Origin: Mycolicibacterium vinylchloridicum
GTDB taxonomy: Bacteria > Actinomycetota > Actinomycetes > Mycobacteriales > Mycobacteriaceae
NCBI RefSeq assembly: GCF_013404075.1
Contig: NZ_JACBJQ010000014.1
Location: forward strand, 62,001-126,000
Reading direction: 5' to 3'
DNA length: 64,000 nucleotides
Positions 35,331 to 43,701 of the stretch are shown in pieces. The translations under genes and the position numbers were made by a program. The notes under the pieces were generated by a model. It did no database searches and was not told the DNA's origin. It saw only the letters and a list, made by a program, of their open reading frames with translations. How positions within the stretch are numbered: the first letter of the stretch is position 1; each line of letters starts with the position of its first letter.

Positions 35331-35912
35331 GTGCCGCGGATTTCAGAGCCCAGGGCGCCGGCCCGCCCGGCGACCGATGACCAGGAGAATCGCCGTGGCG
35401 CCATCCTGTCCGCCGCCGCGCGCCTCGGCTCGGCCAAGGAGATCGACCGGATCCAGGCGCAGGAGATCGCCGCCGACGCCGGGGTCGCGCTGCGCACTCT
35501 CTACCGCTATTACCCCTCCAAACACCATGTGTTCGCCGCGGTGCTCGACGAGCAGGTGTCCCGGTTCCGGCCGCCGCCGCCGAGCGGTGACGCGGCCGAC
35601 GACATTGCCAACCTGATGGTCGCCGCCTGTCGAAACTTGTTGCGTCACAAGCATCTTGCCCACGCGATGATCACGTCCACCCAAATCGTCCGCGCGCAGG
35701 CCGATGCGCCCGACGACCCCACTCTGCGCGAGCTGATCCTGAAGATCGCCGGTGTCGACAACCCGACCGACGAACAACTGCGCCGATCCCGGCTGGTGCA
35801 GCAGGCCGCCTTCGGCATCCTGACGTGGACGGTCGGCGGCGCGCTGCGCCCCGAGGACGCACTGGCCGACGTCGACGTCGCCTGCCGATTACTCGTCGGC
35901 GACGTGTTCTGA
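35331..35912 (+). CDS. TetR-family transcriptional regulator
   Basis: This 193-residue regulator has the TetR HTH: R-R-G-A-I-L-S-A-A-A-R-L-G-S (about 20-33), then I-A-A-D-A-G-V-A-L-R-T-L-Y-R-Y-Y-P-S-K (about 46-64), and a helical ligand domain after 70. The GTG at 35331 is seven bases after GATACT, a likely -10. It diverges from the SDR gene and overlaps the EamA gene by 24 bases at its 3' end. Confidence 0.85.
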   Translation: MPRISEPRAPARPATDDQENRRGAILSAAARLGSAKEIDRIQAQEIAADAGVALRTLYRYYPSKHHVFAAVLDEQVSRFRPPPPSGDAADDIANLMVAACRNLLRHKHLAHAMITSTQIVRAQADAPDDPTLRELILKIAGVDNPTDEQLRRSRLVQQAAFGILTWTVGGALRPEDALADVDVACRLLVGDVF

Positions 35913-36773
35913 TTCGACCCCGCCTGGACCGACCCGGCTCGCCAGCACCGATCCGGTCAGGATCAGCACCAGCCCGGCGATGTGGAACCAGGTCAGCGGC
36001 TCGCTCAACAGCGCCACGCCGGCGATCAGTGCAACCGCCGGATTGACGTAGGTGAACAGCAGTGCGCGCGTGGCCCCGACCTCACGGATCAAGGCGAAGA
36101 ACACCACGAACGCCAGCGCCGTACAAATCCCCGCCAGCGCCGCGATGGCGGCGTACGCGTGCGGGGTCAGCGCCTGGCGCGGCCAGGTGATGGCAGCGGG
36201 AGCGAGATACACCAGCGCCGCCAGCCCCAGGCAGGCCGACGTCAACGCCGGGCCGGGCACATCGGCCAGATAGCGCGCGGCGATCAGCGGTGCGATGGCA
36301 TAACACGTCGCCGTCAGCAGCACCTCGATCACCGGCCAGGCCCCACCGGCGGACAGACCCGGCCCGGCCAGCACCGCGACCCCGGCCAGCCCGACGCCGA
36401 GACCGGACATCCGCAGCGGGCCGAGCCGCTCACCGCCGGTCAACCGGTCGAGCACCGCGGCGATGATCGGTGCGGCGGCGATCAGCAGCCCGGTCAGCGA
36501 GCTCGTCAGATGCCGCTCGGCGTCGGAGAGCAGCAGCCAGGCGGCGATCATCTCGAAGAACGCGAAACCCGCCACCGCTTTCCAGTGCCGGCGCAGCAGC
36601 ATGCGGGCCTCGCGCGACAACGCCAGCGGCAGCAGCAGCAGCGCGCCGACCGCCGAGCGGGTGAACACCAGCACCGGCACCGACACCTCGTCGACCGCCA
36701 CCTTGATCAACAGATACGGGATGCCCCAGATGACACTCATCGCGGCGAACAGGATCCAGCCGCGCGCAGTCAC
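35889..36773 (-). CDS. EamA-family (DMT) transporter
   Basis: This 294-residue protein has about ten membrane helices in two EamA halves, the pattern of DMT transporters that export metabolites. It starts [17 protein letters not shown]. The GTG at 36773 is supported by a leaderless -10 seven bases upstream; a GTG at 36782 is the alternative. The substrate is unknown. It diverges from rarA. Confidence 0.82.
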   Translation of the reverse strand: MTARGWILFAAMSVIWGIPYLLIKVAVDEVSVPVLVFTRSAVGALLLLPLALSREARMLLRRHWKAVAGFAFFEMIAAWLLLSDAERHLTSSLTGLLIAAAPIIAAVLDRLTGGERLGPLRMSGLGVGLAGVAVLAGPGLSAGGAWPVIEVLLTATCYAIAPLIAARYLADVPGPALTSACLGLAALVYLAPAAITWPRQALTPHAYAAIAALAGICTALAFVVFFALIREVGATRALLFTYVNPAVALIAGVALLSEPLTWFHIAGLVLILTGSVLASRVGPGGVESEHVADE

Positions 36774-36780
36774 GACGACC

Positions 36781-36786
36781 ACATTA
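36781..36786 (-). promoter_or_regulatory. -10 element for the EamA gene
   Basis: On the minus strand this reads TAATGT, followed by seven bases and the GTG at 36773. It is the standard spacing of a leaderless mycobacterial promoter. Confidence 0.45.
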
Positions 36787-36808
36787 CGAACGTGGTAAGT
36801 CTGAGGGC

Positions 36809-38149
36809 GTGTCCGACAGCCTGTTCGACGTGCCCGGTGGCGACGACGGCCGGGCCGGTTCGGCTGCGCCGGCGTCGGCCCCGCTAGCGGTCCGGATGCG
36901 CCCGGCCAGCCTGGACGAAGTCGTCGGCCAGGAGAACCTGCTGCGGCAGGGCTCGCCGCTGCGCAGGCTCGTCGAGGGCTCGGGTGCGGCATCGGTCATC
37001 CTCTACGGGCCGCCCGGTACCGGCAAGACGACGCTCGCATCGCTGGTGTCCCAGGCCACCGGCCGCCGGTTCGAGGCGCTCTCGGCGCTGAGTGCCGGCG
37101 TCAAGGAAGTGCGCGCGGTCATCGACAACGCCCGGCGTGCGGCGGCCTACGGCGAGCAGACCGTGTTGTTCATCGACGAGGTGCACCGGTTCTCCAAGAC
37201 CCAGCAGGACGCGCTGTTGGCCGCGGTGGAGAACCGCATCGTGCTGCTGGTGGCCGCCACCACCGAGAACCCGTCGTTCTCGGTGGTCGCGCCGCTGCTG
37301 TCCCGTTCGCTGATCCTGCAGCTGCAGCCGCTGACCGCCGACAACATCCGCACCGTCGTGCTACGTGCGATCGAGGACCCGCGCGGGCTTGGCGGTGCCG
37401 TGACCGTCGACGACGACGCCGTCGACCTGGTGGTACAGCTGTCCGCAGGTGACGCCCGCCGCGCGCTGACCGCGTTGGAGGTCGCGTCTGAAACAGCGGC
37501 GGCAGCCGGGCAATCCATCACCGTCGACACCGTCGAGCAGTCGCTGGACAAGGCGGCCGTGCGCTACGACCGCGACGGCGATCAGCACTACGACGTCATC
37601 AGCGCGTTCATCAAGTCGATCCGCGGGTCGGACGTCGACGCCGCACTGCACTATCTGGCCCGGATGCTGACCGCGGGGGAGGATCCCCGCTTCGTGGCCC
37701 GCCGGCTGATGATCCTGGCCAGCGAGGACATCGGGATGGCCGACCCGACTGCGCTGCTGACCGCGGTCGCCGCCGCCCAGACTGTGCAGCTGATCGGCAT
37801 GCCCGAGGCGCAGCTGACGCTTGCGCACGCGACCGTCCACCTGGCCACCGCGCCGAAATCCAATGCCGTGACGACCGCGCTCGGTGCCGCGATGAACGAC
37901 ATCCGGGCGGGCAAGGCCGGTTTGGTCCCGGCCCATCTGCGCGACGGGCACTACGCGGGTGCGGCCAAACTGGGCAACGCCGTCGGCTACCGGTATCCGC
38001 ACGACGACCCCGACGGTGTTGTGCCGCAACAGTATCCACCCGATGAGGTCACAGGCGTCGACTACTATCAGCCGACGAACCATGGCGCCGAGCGGGAGAT
38101 CGCAAGCCGGCTGGACAAGCTGCGGGCGATCATCCGGCGCAAGCGCTGA
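36809..38149 (+). CDS. rarA: replication-associated recombination protein RarA
   Basis: A 446-residue AAA+ ATPase of the RarA/MgsA family that acts at stalled replication forks. Walker A is G-P-P-G-T-G-K-T at 67-74. Walker [11 protein letters not shown] is near 116-125, and the sensor/arginine region S-R-S is at about 170. The C-terminal MgsA domain contains [10 protein letters not shown] and [10 protein letters not shown]. The start is GTG. It diverges from the EamA gene and is followed by a methyltransferase gene. The M. tuberculosis homologue is, from memory, Rv2559c. Confidence 0.93.
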   Translation: MSDSLFDVPGGDDGRAGSAAPASAPLAVRMRPASLDEVVGQENLLRQGSPLRRLVEGSGAASVILYGPPGTGKTTLASLVSQATGRRFEALSALSAGVKEVRAVIDNARRAAAYGEQTVLFIDEVHRFSKTQQDALLAAVENRIVLLVAATTENPSFSVVAPLLSRSLILQLQPLTADNIRTVVLRAIEDPRGLGGAVTVDDDAVDLVVQLSAGDARRALTALEVASETAAAAGQSITVDTVEQSLDKAAVRYDRDGDQHYDVISAFIKSIRGSDVDAALHYLARMLTAGEDPRFVARRLMILASEDIGMADPTALLTAVAAAQTVQLIGMPEAQLTLAHATVHLATAPKSNAVTTALGAAMNDIRAGKAGLVPAHLRDGHYAGAAKLGNAVGYRYPHDDPDGVVPQQYPPDEVTGVDYYQPTNHGAEREIASRLDKLRAIIRRKR

Positions 38150-38174
38150 CATCACCTCGAGGGGAAACTGACCC

Positions 38175-39266
38175 ATGCCAACGAAGCCCAAGGTCCCACC
38201 GGCACGAGTCGTGCGGGTCGTCGAGCGGGTCCGGTCCGAACTGTCGCGACTGAGTCGACGGATGGTTCCGCCACCGGCCGAAATGCTGGAACTGATGCTG
38301 GGAACGTGGGTGTCACAGGCTATCCAGGCCGCGGCCGCCCTGGGCATCGCCGACGCCCTGGCCGAGGGGCCGCTACCGGCAACCGAGCTCGCCAAGCGTG
38401 TCGATGCGAATTCCGACGCGGTGGACCGGCTGATGCGGGCACTGGTCAGCCGTGGCGTGTTCCGGCGGCACCGCGACGGCCGCTATGGGCTGAACGCGCT
38501 TGCCGACACGCTGCGCTCGGACTCGGAGACATCGATGCGCGCGGCGGGATTGTTCTACGGATCCCGCCAGCAGCGTGAGCACTGGACTCACCTGCTCGAC
38601 GCGGTCAAGACCGGCAAGCCGGTCGTCGAGTCGTTGCGCGGGAAAGAGTTCTTCGAATACCTGGGTGACGACCCGGAGTTCGCGGGGTTGTTCAACGACG
38701 CGATGACGAGTATCTCGGAGATGGCGATGCAGCCCGTGGTGGCCGGGTACGACTTCAGCCGCTACCCGACGATCGTCGACGTGGGTGGCGGCCACGGCCG
38801 GCTGCTGGCGGCGATACTGGATTCCGCGCCTACGGCGCGCGGGGTTCTCTACGACATGCCGGATGTCGTCGCCGATGCGCCGAAGCTGCTCGCGGAGTTC
38901 GGGCTCAGCGAGCGGGTAACCGTGCAGGGCGGCTCGTTCTTCGAGAACGTGCCCGGCGGCGGCGACGCCTACGTGATGAAGAACATCATCCACGATTGGG
39001 CTGAGGAGCAGGCGCTTTCGATCCTGCGCAATGTGCGGGCGGCGATCAAACCTGGCGCCACGTTGCTGCTGCTCGAGTTCGTCATCCCGGATCACGACGG
39101 CGACTTCGTCGGCAAATGGGTCGACCTCGAGATGCTGGTGGTCGCCGGCGGCCGGGAACGCACCGCCGAGCAATACCGGGCGCTGCTGGCCAAGGCCGGC
39201 TTCCGGATGACCGGCGTGGTGCAGACCGCGGCCCCGATCAGTGTCGTGGAAGCGGTACCGGCGTAG
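38175..39266 (+). CDS. O-methyltransferase (class I SAM, Methyltransf_2 type)
   Basis: This 363-residue enzyme has an N-terminal winged-helix dimerisation domain (about 35-110) and a Rossmann-like SAM domain with V-D-V-G-G-G-H-G-R-L (about 199-208), D-M-P-D-V and K-N-I-I-H-D-W (about 273-279). It resembles plant-type O-methyltransferases and bacterial secondary-metabolite methylases. The ATG has GAGGGG upstream. It ends overlapping an SRPBCC gene on the other strand. The methylated substrate is unknown. Confidence 0.85.
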   Translation: MPTKPKVPPARVVRVVERVRSELSRLSRRMVPPPAEMLELMLGTWVSQAIQAAAALGIADALAEGPLPATELAKRVDANSDAVDRLMRALVSRGVFRRHRDGRYGLNALADTLRSDSETSMRAAGLFYGSRQQREHWTHLLDAVKTGKPVVESLRGKEFFEYLGDDPEFAGLFNDAMTSISEMAMQPVVAGYDFSRYPTIVDVGGGHGRLLAAILDSAPTARGVLYDMPDVVADAPKLLAEFGLSERVTVQGGSFFENVPGGGDAYVMKNIIHDWAEEQALSILRNVRAAIKPGATLLLLEFVIPDHDGDFVGKWVDLEMLVVAGGRERTAEQYRALLAKAGFRMTGVVQTAAPISVVEAVPA

Positions 39267-39894
39267 GGCTGGCTTGCGCCCGGGTGCGCAGACCGCGCAG
39301 CATCCCGCGTTCCATCACGAAGTGCACGATGTCGAAGCTGGTGATCCCGACCGCGCCGCCGGTGCCGCGGGCCAGCAGCCGAGTCCGGCCCTGCTGCGGC
39401 CGCAGATAGAAGGCCCACGATCCAAAGGCCTTCTCGCCGCGCTGCACCCGCTCGTAGTCGTGGTCGGACATCAGCACCAGATGCGACTTGGGCACCACCT
39501 CGGCGACGAGCTGCCGGGCCCGCTGACCGTAGCGGCGGGCCAGCCAGACGGTGTCGCCGGCCTGGAGCTCCTGCCATTCCGGGTGAATGACATCGGCGTT
39601 GTGCATCCGTGCACCGACCATCCGCTCGAGGAAGTCGTAACTGTAGAAACCGCCGCGGTCCTCGCCGATCTGAGCCAGCCACGGCCATACCTGCTCGACC
39701 GGGGCGTCGATGGTGATTCCGCGGGTGGTGCGCGGCGCGCCCGGTTCCACCAACGCGTCGCCGGGCAGTTCGGCGGCGATCTCCTCGGCGGTGGCACCCC
39801 AGGTGTACAGCTTCGGTCGCACACCCCACCGATACACCCCGGCGATTCCCGCCGCCGCCATCCCGGCGGCCAGTGCCGGCCTCTGCTTGCCCAT
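39238..39894 (-). CDS. SRPBCC-fold membrane-tethered protein
   Basis: This 218-residue protein has a short hydrophobic N-terminal segment (about 8-22) and an SRPBCC-like domain with P-V-E-Q-V-W-P-W-L-A-Q-I-G (about 66-78) and D-R-G-G-F-Y-S-Y-D-F. The N-terminal segment may anchor it in the membrane. Relatives bind lipids or aromatic ligands. The ATG at 39894 is the first Met; longer starts are less likely. It is co-directional with the ABM gene 62 bases upstream. Confidence 0.72.
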   Translation of the reverse strand: MGKQRPALAAGMAAAGIAGVYRWGVRPKLYTWGATAEEIAAELPGDALVEPGAPRTTRGITIDAPVEQVWPWLAQIGEDRGGFYSYDFLERMVGARMHNADVIHPEWQELQAGDTVWLARRYGQRARQLVAEVVPKSHLVLMSDHDYERVQRGEKAFGSWAFYLRPQQGRTRLLARGTGGAVGITSFDIVHFVMERGMLRGLRTRAQASPTPVPLPRH

Positions 39895-39956
39895 GCCCGA
39901 GACCGTAGTCCCGGTGCCGGCCACGGGGGAGAGACTTTGGTCCTTGTCCTTGTGTC

Positions 39957-40577
39957 TCAAGCCATTTCGGGCACCCGCAGGTGTGCGAGCGTCAATTCGA
40001 ATTCACCGACGTCGAGCTGATCGGCGCCCAGATCGCGGAGCAGCGCGGTCCGCAATGACCGGGCCGCATCGCGGCTGCGCTCCATCGCGTCCTGGCTGTC
40101 GTAGGTCGTCGAGACCACCGCCCGGCCGGTGCCCCGATCGCTCATCAGGCTGCTACTGCAGAACCCGTCGAGCTGCTCGATCTCCGGCAGCACCGTCGTC
40201 TTGTAGAACTCGAGTGCCCGGTCGAACTGGTCGGGCCTGACCTTGAGCCAGGTGGCCCGTACGCAGGCACCGTCCGACGATCGGTGATCGCGGTGCAGCG
40301 CCGCGATCTGCCATTCGTCCACCGATGTGGTGGCGCTGAACGCCTTTGCCGCGCGGGCGCGCAGTGGGCGCACCTGGTCCGCGCTGGATTGCATGGCCGC
40401 CATGTCCTCCCAGGCCGTGGTGGCGATGCAGCGGCCCGACTCGCGGTCCGCCAGAAGTGACATGCCGACGCATCCGGTCATGCCCTGCAGCGTCGGCATC
40501 ACCTCGTCACGGAACATGGCAATCCCGGCGTCGATGCACTCGGGGCGCGCGACAAACGTGGTAGAGCGTGCGTGCAC
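39957..40577 (-). CDS. tandem ABM-like monooxygenase-fold protein
   Basis: This 206-residue protein has two consecutive ferredoxin-like antibiotic-biosynthesis-monooxygenase (ABM) domains (about 1-95 and 105-200), each with a His/Arg-rich first strand and an E-x-W or Y-x-x-x-x-A element. ABM proteins may degrade haem, oxidise quinones or be non-catalytic. The start is GTG. It diverges from the FAD-dependent monooxygenase gene. Confidence 0.7.
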   Translation of the reverse strand: MHARSTTFVARPECIDAGIAMFRDEVMPTLQGMTGCVGMSLLADRESGRCIATTAWEDMAAMQSSADQVRPLRARAAKAFSATTSVDEWQIAALHRDHRSSDGACVRATWLKVRPDQFDRALEFYKTTVLPEIEQLDGFCSSSLMSDRGTGRAVVSTTYDSQDAMERSRDAARSLRTALLRDLGADQLDVGEFELTLAHLRVPEMA

Positions 40578-40836
40578 GGTCCACCCCCTTCGACTCGGGG
40601 CAGCGCCCCGGTGGCGCCACCGGCACTCCTCACCTTCCTCCGCCAGCGCCGCCGGGGCAATCGTCGAGCAGATATTTCAATGCTGCGACCCGCGGCTTGG
40701 GCGGCCCGCAGCGCTCGGTGTCCGGCCGGAAAGAAGTTGAGTAGACCACTACGCTACTGCGGCCCGTAGCAGCGCCGCAGACTTGGCTGACATGCACCGC
40801 GCGGGGTGGATCGCGGCGTGCCGGGAGGAGAGATCG
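40578..40836 (+). promoter_or_regulatory. intergenic region with inverted repeats
   Basis: This 259-base gap contains inverted repeats GCTAC-N8-GTAGC (40753-40770) and CTGCGG-N12-CCGCAG (40757-40780) overlapping the probable promoter, and a GGGAGGAGAG ribosome site for the next gene. A divergent operator is possible. No RNA gene is recognised. Confidence 0.35.
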
Positions 40837-42318
40837 ATGTCTGTCGTCAGTTCATCTGCTAGCACCCCGCGCGAAGCCAGGACGGAGCACTGTGAAGTCT
40901 GCATCGTCGGCGCGGGCCTCACCGGACTCAACGCACTTTTCGTCGCCAGCCGCTACCTGTCTCGCGGTGAGCGAGTCATCCTGGTGGACCGGCGGGAACG
41001 TGTCGGCGGCATGTGGATCGACACCTATCCATATGTGCGCCTGCACCAGCCGCATCCGATGTTCACCGCGGGGAACATCGGATGGACGCTCGGTCAGGAT
41101 CCCTCCTACCTGGCGACGAAGACCGAGGTGCTCGATCACTTCCAGTACTGCCTCGACGTGATCCGGCAGCGCATCCGCGTCGAGGAGTTCTTCGGCTGGG
41201 AGGTCGAATCGCACGATGAAATCGACGGGACGGTGCGGATCGACTGTCACTCTTCGGGCGGCCAGCGCATGGTCATCGAGGCCGACCAGCTGATCAATGC
41301 GATCGGCTTCCAAGTCAAGCCCAACGAGCCACTCGAGGTCTCGAGCCACCGGATCTTGTCGGTGTCTCCCGACTTCTGCGATATGCGCAGCGATGAGATG
41401 AGGAGTAGCGGAGCCCCGGTGTGGATCATCGGAGGCGGTAAGACCGCGATGGACACCGCTCACACGTTGATCACCGAATATCCCGGTCGGGAGGTGAACC
41501 TTGTGGCGGGCTCCGGAACGTACTTCATCAACCGGGACCGGTTCTTCCCGACCGGGGTCCGGCGCTGGTGGCAGGGCAAGTCTTTCACGGCTCTCGCCAC
41601 GGAAGTGACCCGCCGGTTCGACGGCACCAACGAATCGGCCGTCGCGGATTGGTTCCGCCCCACCTACGGCACGTGGGTGACACCCCAGGCCGGCAATTTC
41701 CTTCTCGGCGTGTTGTCCAACTCCGAGAACAATGCGATCGCCGCGGGCTTGAACGATGTGATCATGGATCATCTGGTGGATGTCGTGGACCGCAACGGGG
41801 CAACGGATTTGGTATTCCGCAGCGGCTCCACCAAGGCGATCGAGCCGGGCAGCTGGATCGTCAATTGCACGGGATATTTCACCAAGGCAGTCGACCGCCC
41901 TTACGTGCCCTACGTGTCGCGCGGCGGGTCGGTGCTGTCGATCGAACCGCGGTCGATGACCCTCCAGTTGATGTCGTTCATGGGCTACTTCATGACCCAT
42001 CTGCTGATGCTGGACAAGATCAGGGGCGTTCCCCTGTACGAACTCGACGCGATGGACCTACGGCACAAATCGAATGCCGCGTTTGCCTATACCGTGTTCT
42101 CGCTCGCCCAGTACAACCTCAGCCTCATCTTGGACGCGGTGCCGCTCAAGGTGTTCTCCGACTGCGGGCTCGACTTCAATCGCTGGTTTCCGGCGCCGCG
42201 GCAACTCGCGGGGACTGCCCAGTTCGCGCTGACGCACCGACGCGGGCGTGAGCACCTACGCCACACTCTTGACACCGTGCGCGACCGGTTTGACGTTCGG
42301 TGCGGCCCACTGGTCTAA
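40837..42318 (+). CDS. FAD-dependent monooxygenase-like protein (FMO fold)
   Basis: This 493-residue flavoprotein has an N-terminal FAD-binding G-A-G-L-T-G-L-N (about 26-33) and a second Rossmann motif W-I-I-G-G-G-K-T-A-M-D (about 195-205) for NADPH. This two-nucleotide architecture is that of flavin monooxygenases. The FMO fingerprint F-x-G-x-x-x-H-x-x-x-Y/F-K is not obvious. The ATG at 40837 has a strong GGGAGGAGAG site; upstream ATG at 40783 is unnecessary. It converges on an epoxide-hydrolase-like gene with a four-base overlap. Substrate unknown. Confidence 0.75.
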   Translation: MSVVSSSASTPREARTEHCEVCIVGAGLTGLNALFVASRYLSRGERVILVDRRERVGGMWIDTYPYVRLHQPHPMFTAGNIGWTLGQDPSYLATKTEVLDHFQYCLDVIRQRIRVEEFFGWEVESHDEIDGTVRIDCHSSGGQRMVIEADQLINAIGFQVKPNEPLEVSSHRILSVSPDFCDMRSDEMRSSGAPVWIIGGGKTAMDTAHTLITEYPGREVNLVAGSGTYFINRDRFFPTGVRRWWQGKSFTALATEVTRRFDGTNESAVADWFRPTYGTWVTPQAGNFLLGVLSNSENNAIAAGLNDVIMDHLVDVVDRNGATDLVFRSGSTKAIEPGSWIVNCTGYFTKAVDRPYVPYVSRGGSVLSIEPRSMTLQLMSFMGYFMTHLLMLDKIRGVPLYELDAMDLRHKSNAAFAYTVFSLAQYNLSLILDAVPLKVFSDCGLDFNRWFPAPRQLAGTAQFALTHRRGREHLRHTLDTVRDRFDVRCGPLV

Positions 42319-43172
42319 CGGGCCGGCCCCACGGCATGCGCGGCGAACCAGTCGAGCAAGAGCTCGGCCACTCGATCCGGCGCCTCGTCGAGGATCCAGT
42401 GCGAGACACCCTCGAAGACCTCGAAGCGGTACTCGGCGGCAACGTAGTTGCCGCAGTTCCTCGCGCCCTTTTCGAGCAATGCGACGTCGCCGTCACTCCA
42501 CAGGAACATCGTCGGCACGGTGACTTTGATCCGGTTGTCGCCCATGCGGGCCAGCGGTATTGCCCGGTACCAGTTGAGCGCCGCAGTCAACGCACCCGGT
42601 TCCGTCATCGCCGCTGCCTCGGCTTCCACCAGCTGTGGCGCGTGCTGTGATCGCGACGAGAGGAATCCCGACAGCGTGAATTCTCCCCGTCCCCGCCGCA
42701 GGTACCACTCCGGTAGCCAGGGCAGCTGGAAGAAATAGATGTACCAGGACGCCAGTCCCTGGCGGCTGGTGAGCATCGATTTGAGGAACGCCCACGGGTG
42801 AGGCACCGACATCGGCGTCACGCTTAGCAGACGGTCAGGGAACCGCTGAGCCATCCGCCACGCTACGTTGGCGCCCCAGTCATGGCCCACCAAATGCACC
42901 CGCTGCGCACCGGCGGCGTCGATGAGTGCCCGCACATCACCGGCGAGGAGGTCGCCGCGATAGTCCCGACGACGCCGCGGGCGGGCACCGGGCGAATACC
43001 CGCGTTGCCGCGGGGCCAGGCAGCGGTAACCCTTCGCGGTCAACGCGGGGATGATCGACTGCCACATCGTGTTCTGCTCCGGAAACCCATGGAGCAACAC
43101 GACGACCGGTCCGTCAGTGGGTCCTGCGTCGATGACGTCGAACACGAGCTCGCCGTTGCGAAACTGGTCCAT
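42315..43172 (-). CDS. alpha/beta hydrolase, epoxide-hydrolase-like
   Basis: This 285-residue alpha/beta hydrolase has H-G-F-P-E at about 28-32 and the nucleophile elbow G-H-D-W-G with Asp 98, which favours an epoxide hydrolase or haloalkane dehalogenase over an esterase. The catalytic His is in G-V-S-H-W-I near the C-terminus. It may hydrolyse epoxides made by nearby monooxygenases, which is an inference from adjacency. It converges on the FAD monooxygenase gene. Confidence 0.85.
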   Translation of the reverse strand: MDQFRNGELVFDVIDAGPTDGPVVVLLHGFPEQNTMWQSIIPALTAKGYRCLAPRQRGYSPGARPRRRRDYRGDLLAGDVRALIDAAGAQRVHLVGHDWGANVAWRMAQRFPDRLLSVTPMSVPHPWAFLKSMLTSRQGLASWYIYFFQLPWLPEWYLRRGRGEFTLSGFLSSRSQHAPQLVEAEAAAMTEPGALTAALNWYRAIPLARMGDNRIKVTVPTMFLWSDGDVALLEKGARNCGNYVAAEYRFEVFEGVSHWILDEAPDRVAELLLDWFAAHAVGPAR

Positions 43173-43222
43173 CGGCGCAGCGTAGCGATTCCACTTCGGT
43201 GACCACTTCGATTCATGGCCCG

Positions 43223-43228
43223 TAGGCT
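43223..43228 (+). promoter_or_regulatory. -10 element for the YjbQ-like gene
   Basis: TAGGCT fits TANNNT and ends seven bases before the GTG at 43236, which supports a leaderless transcript and that start over the ATG at 43215. Confidence 0.5.
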
Positions 43229-43235
43229 GGGAATT

Positions 43236-43637
43236 GTGGACACCGCTGTGCTCGACGTCGACAGCTCACGGCGTCGGATCGTCGACCTCACCGGCGAGGT
43301 GCGGTCGTTCTGCCGCGGTCGCGGTGACGGGCTGTGCAACGTGTTCGTCCCACATGCCACCGCCGGCGTCGCGATCATCGAGACCGGGGCCGGTTCCGAC
43401 GACGATTTGGTCGACACCCTCGAGCGGCTGTTGCCGCGTGACGACGGGTACCGGCACTCGCACGGCTCGCCCGGCCACGGAGCCGATCACGTGCTACCGG
43501 CCATCGTCTCGCCGTCGGTGACGCTGCCGGTCGGCGACGGCAGTCCACTGCTGGGCACCTGGCAGAGCGTGGTGCTGGTGGACCTGAATCGGGACAACCC
43601 GCGCCGATCGGTTCGGCTGAGCTTCGTGCGCGGGTAG
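43236..43637 (+). CDS. YjbQ/UPF0047 family protein
   Basis: This 133-residue protein belongs to the YjbQ family, described as secondary thiamine-phosphate synthase enzymes on the basis of complementation. Conserved motifs F-V-P-H-A-T-A-G-V (about 37-45) and G-H-G-A-D-H (about 81-86), with H-S-H-G-S-P, hold the metal- or phosphate-binding residues. The GTG at 43236 follows a likely -10. It precedes alaS by 64 bases; the homologue is, from memory, Rv2556c. Confidence 0.82.
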   Translation: MDTAVLDVDSSRRRIVDLTGEVRSFCRGRGDGLCNVFVPHATAGVAIIETGAGSDDDLVDTLERLLPRDDGYRHSHGSPGHGADHVLPAIVSPSVTLPVGDGSPLLGTWQSVVLVDLNRDNPRRSVRLSFVRG

Positions 43638-43701
43638 CCCGAGGTAGACGACCGGTAATGTGGTGCGGTCGAAGCGTCAGACCCGAACGCGAGGAAAGCC
43701 A

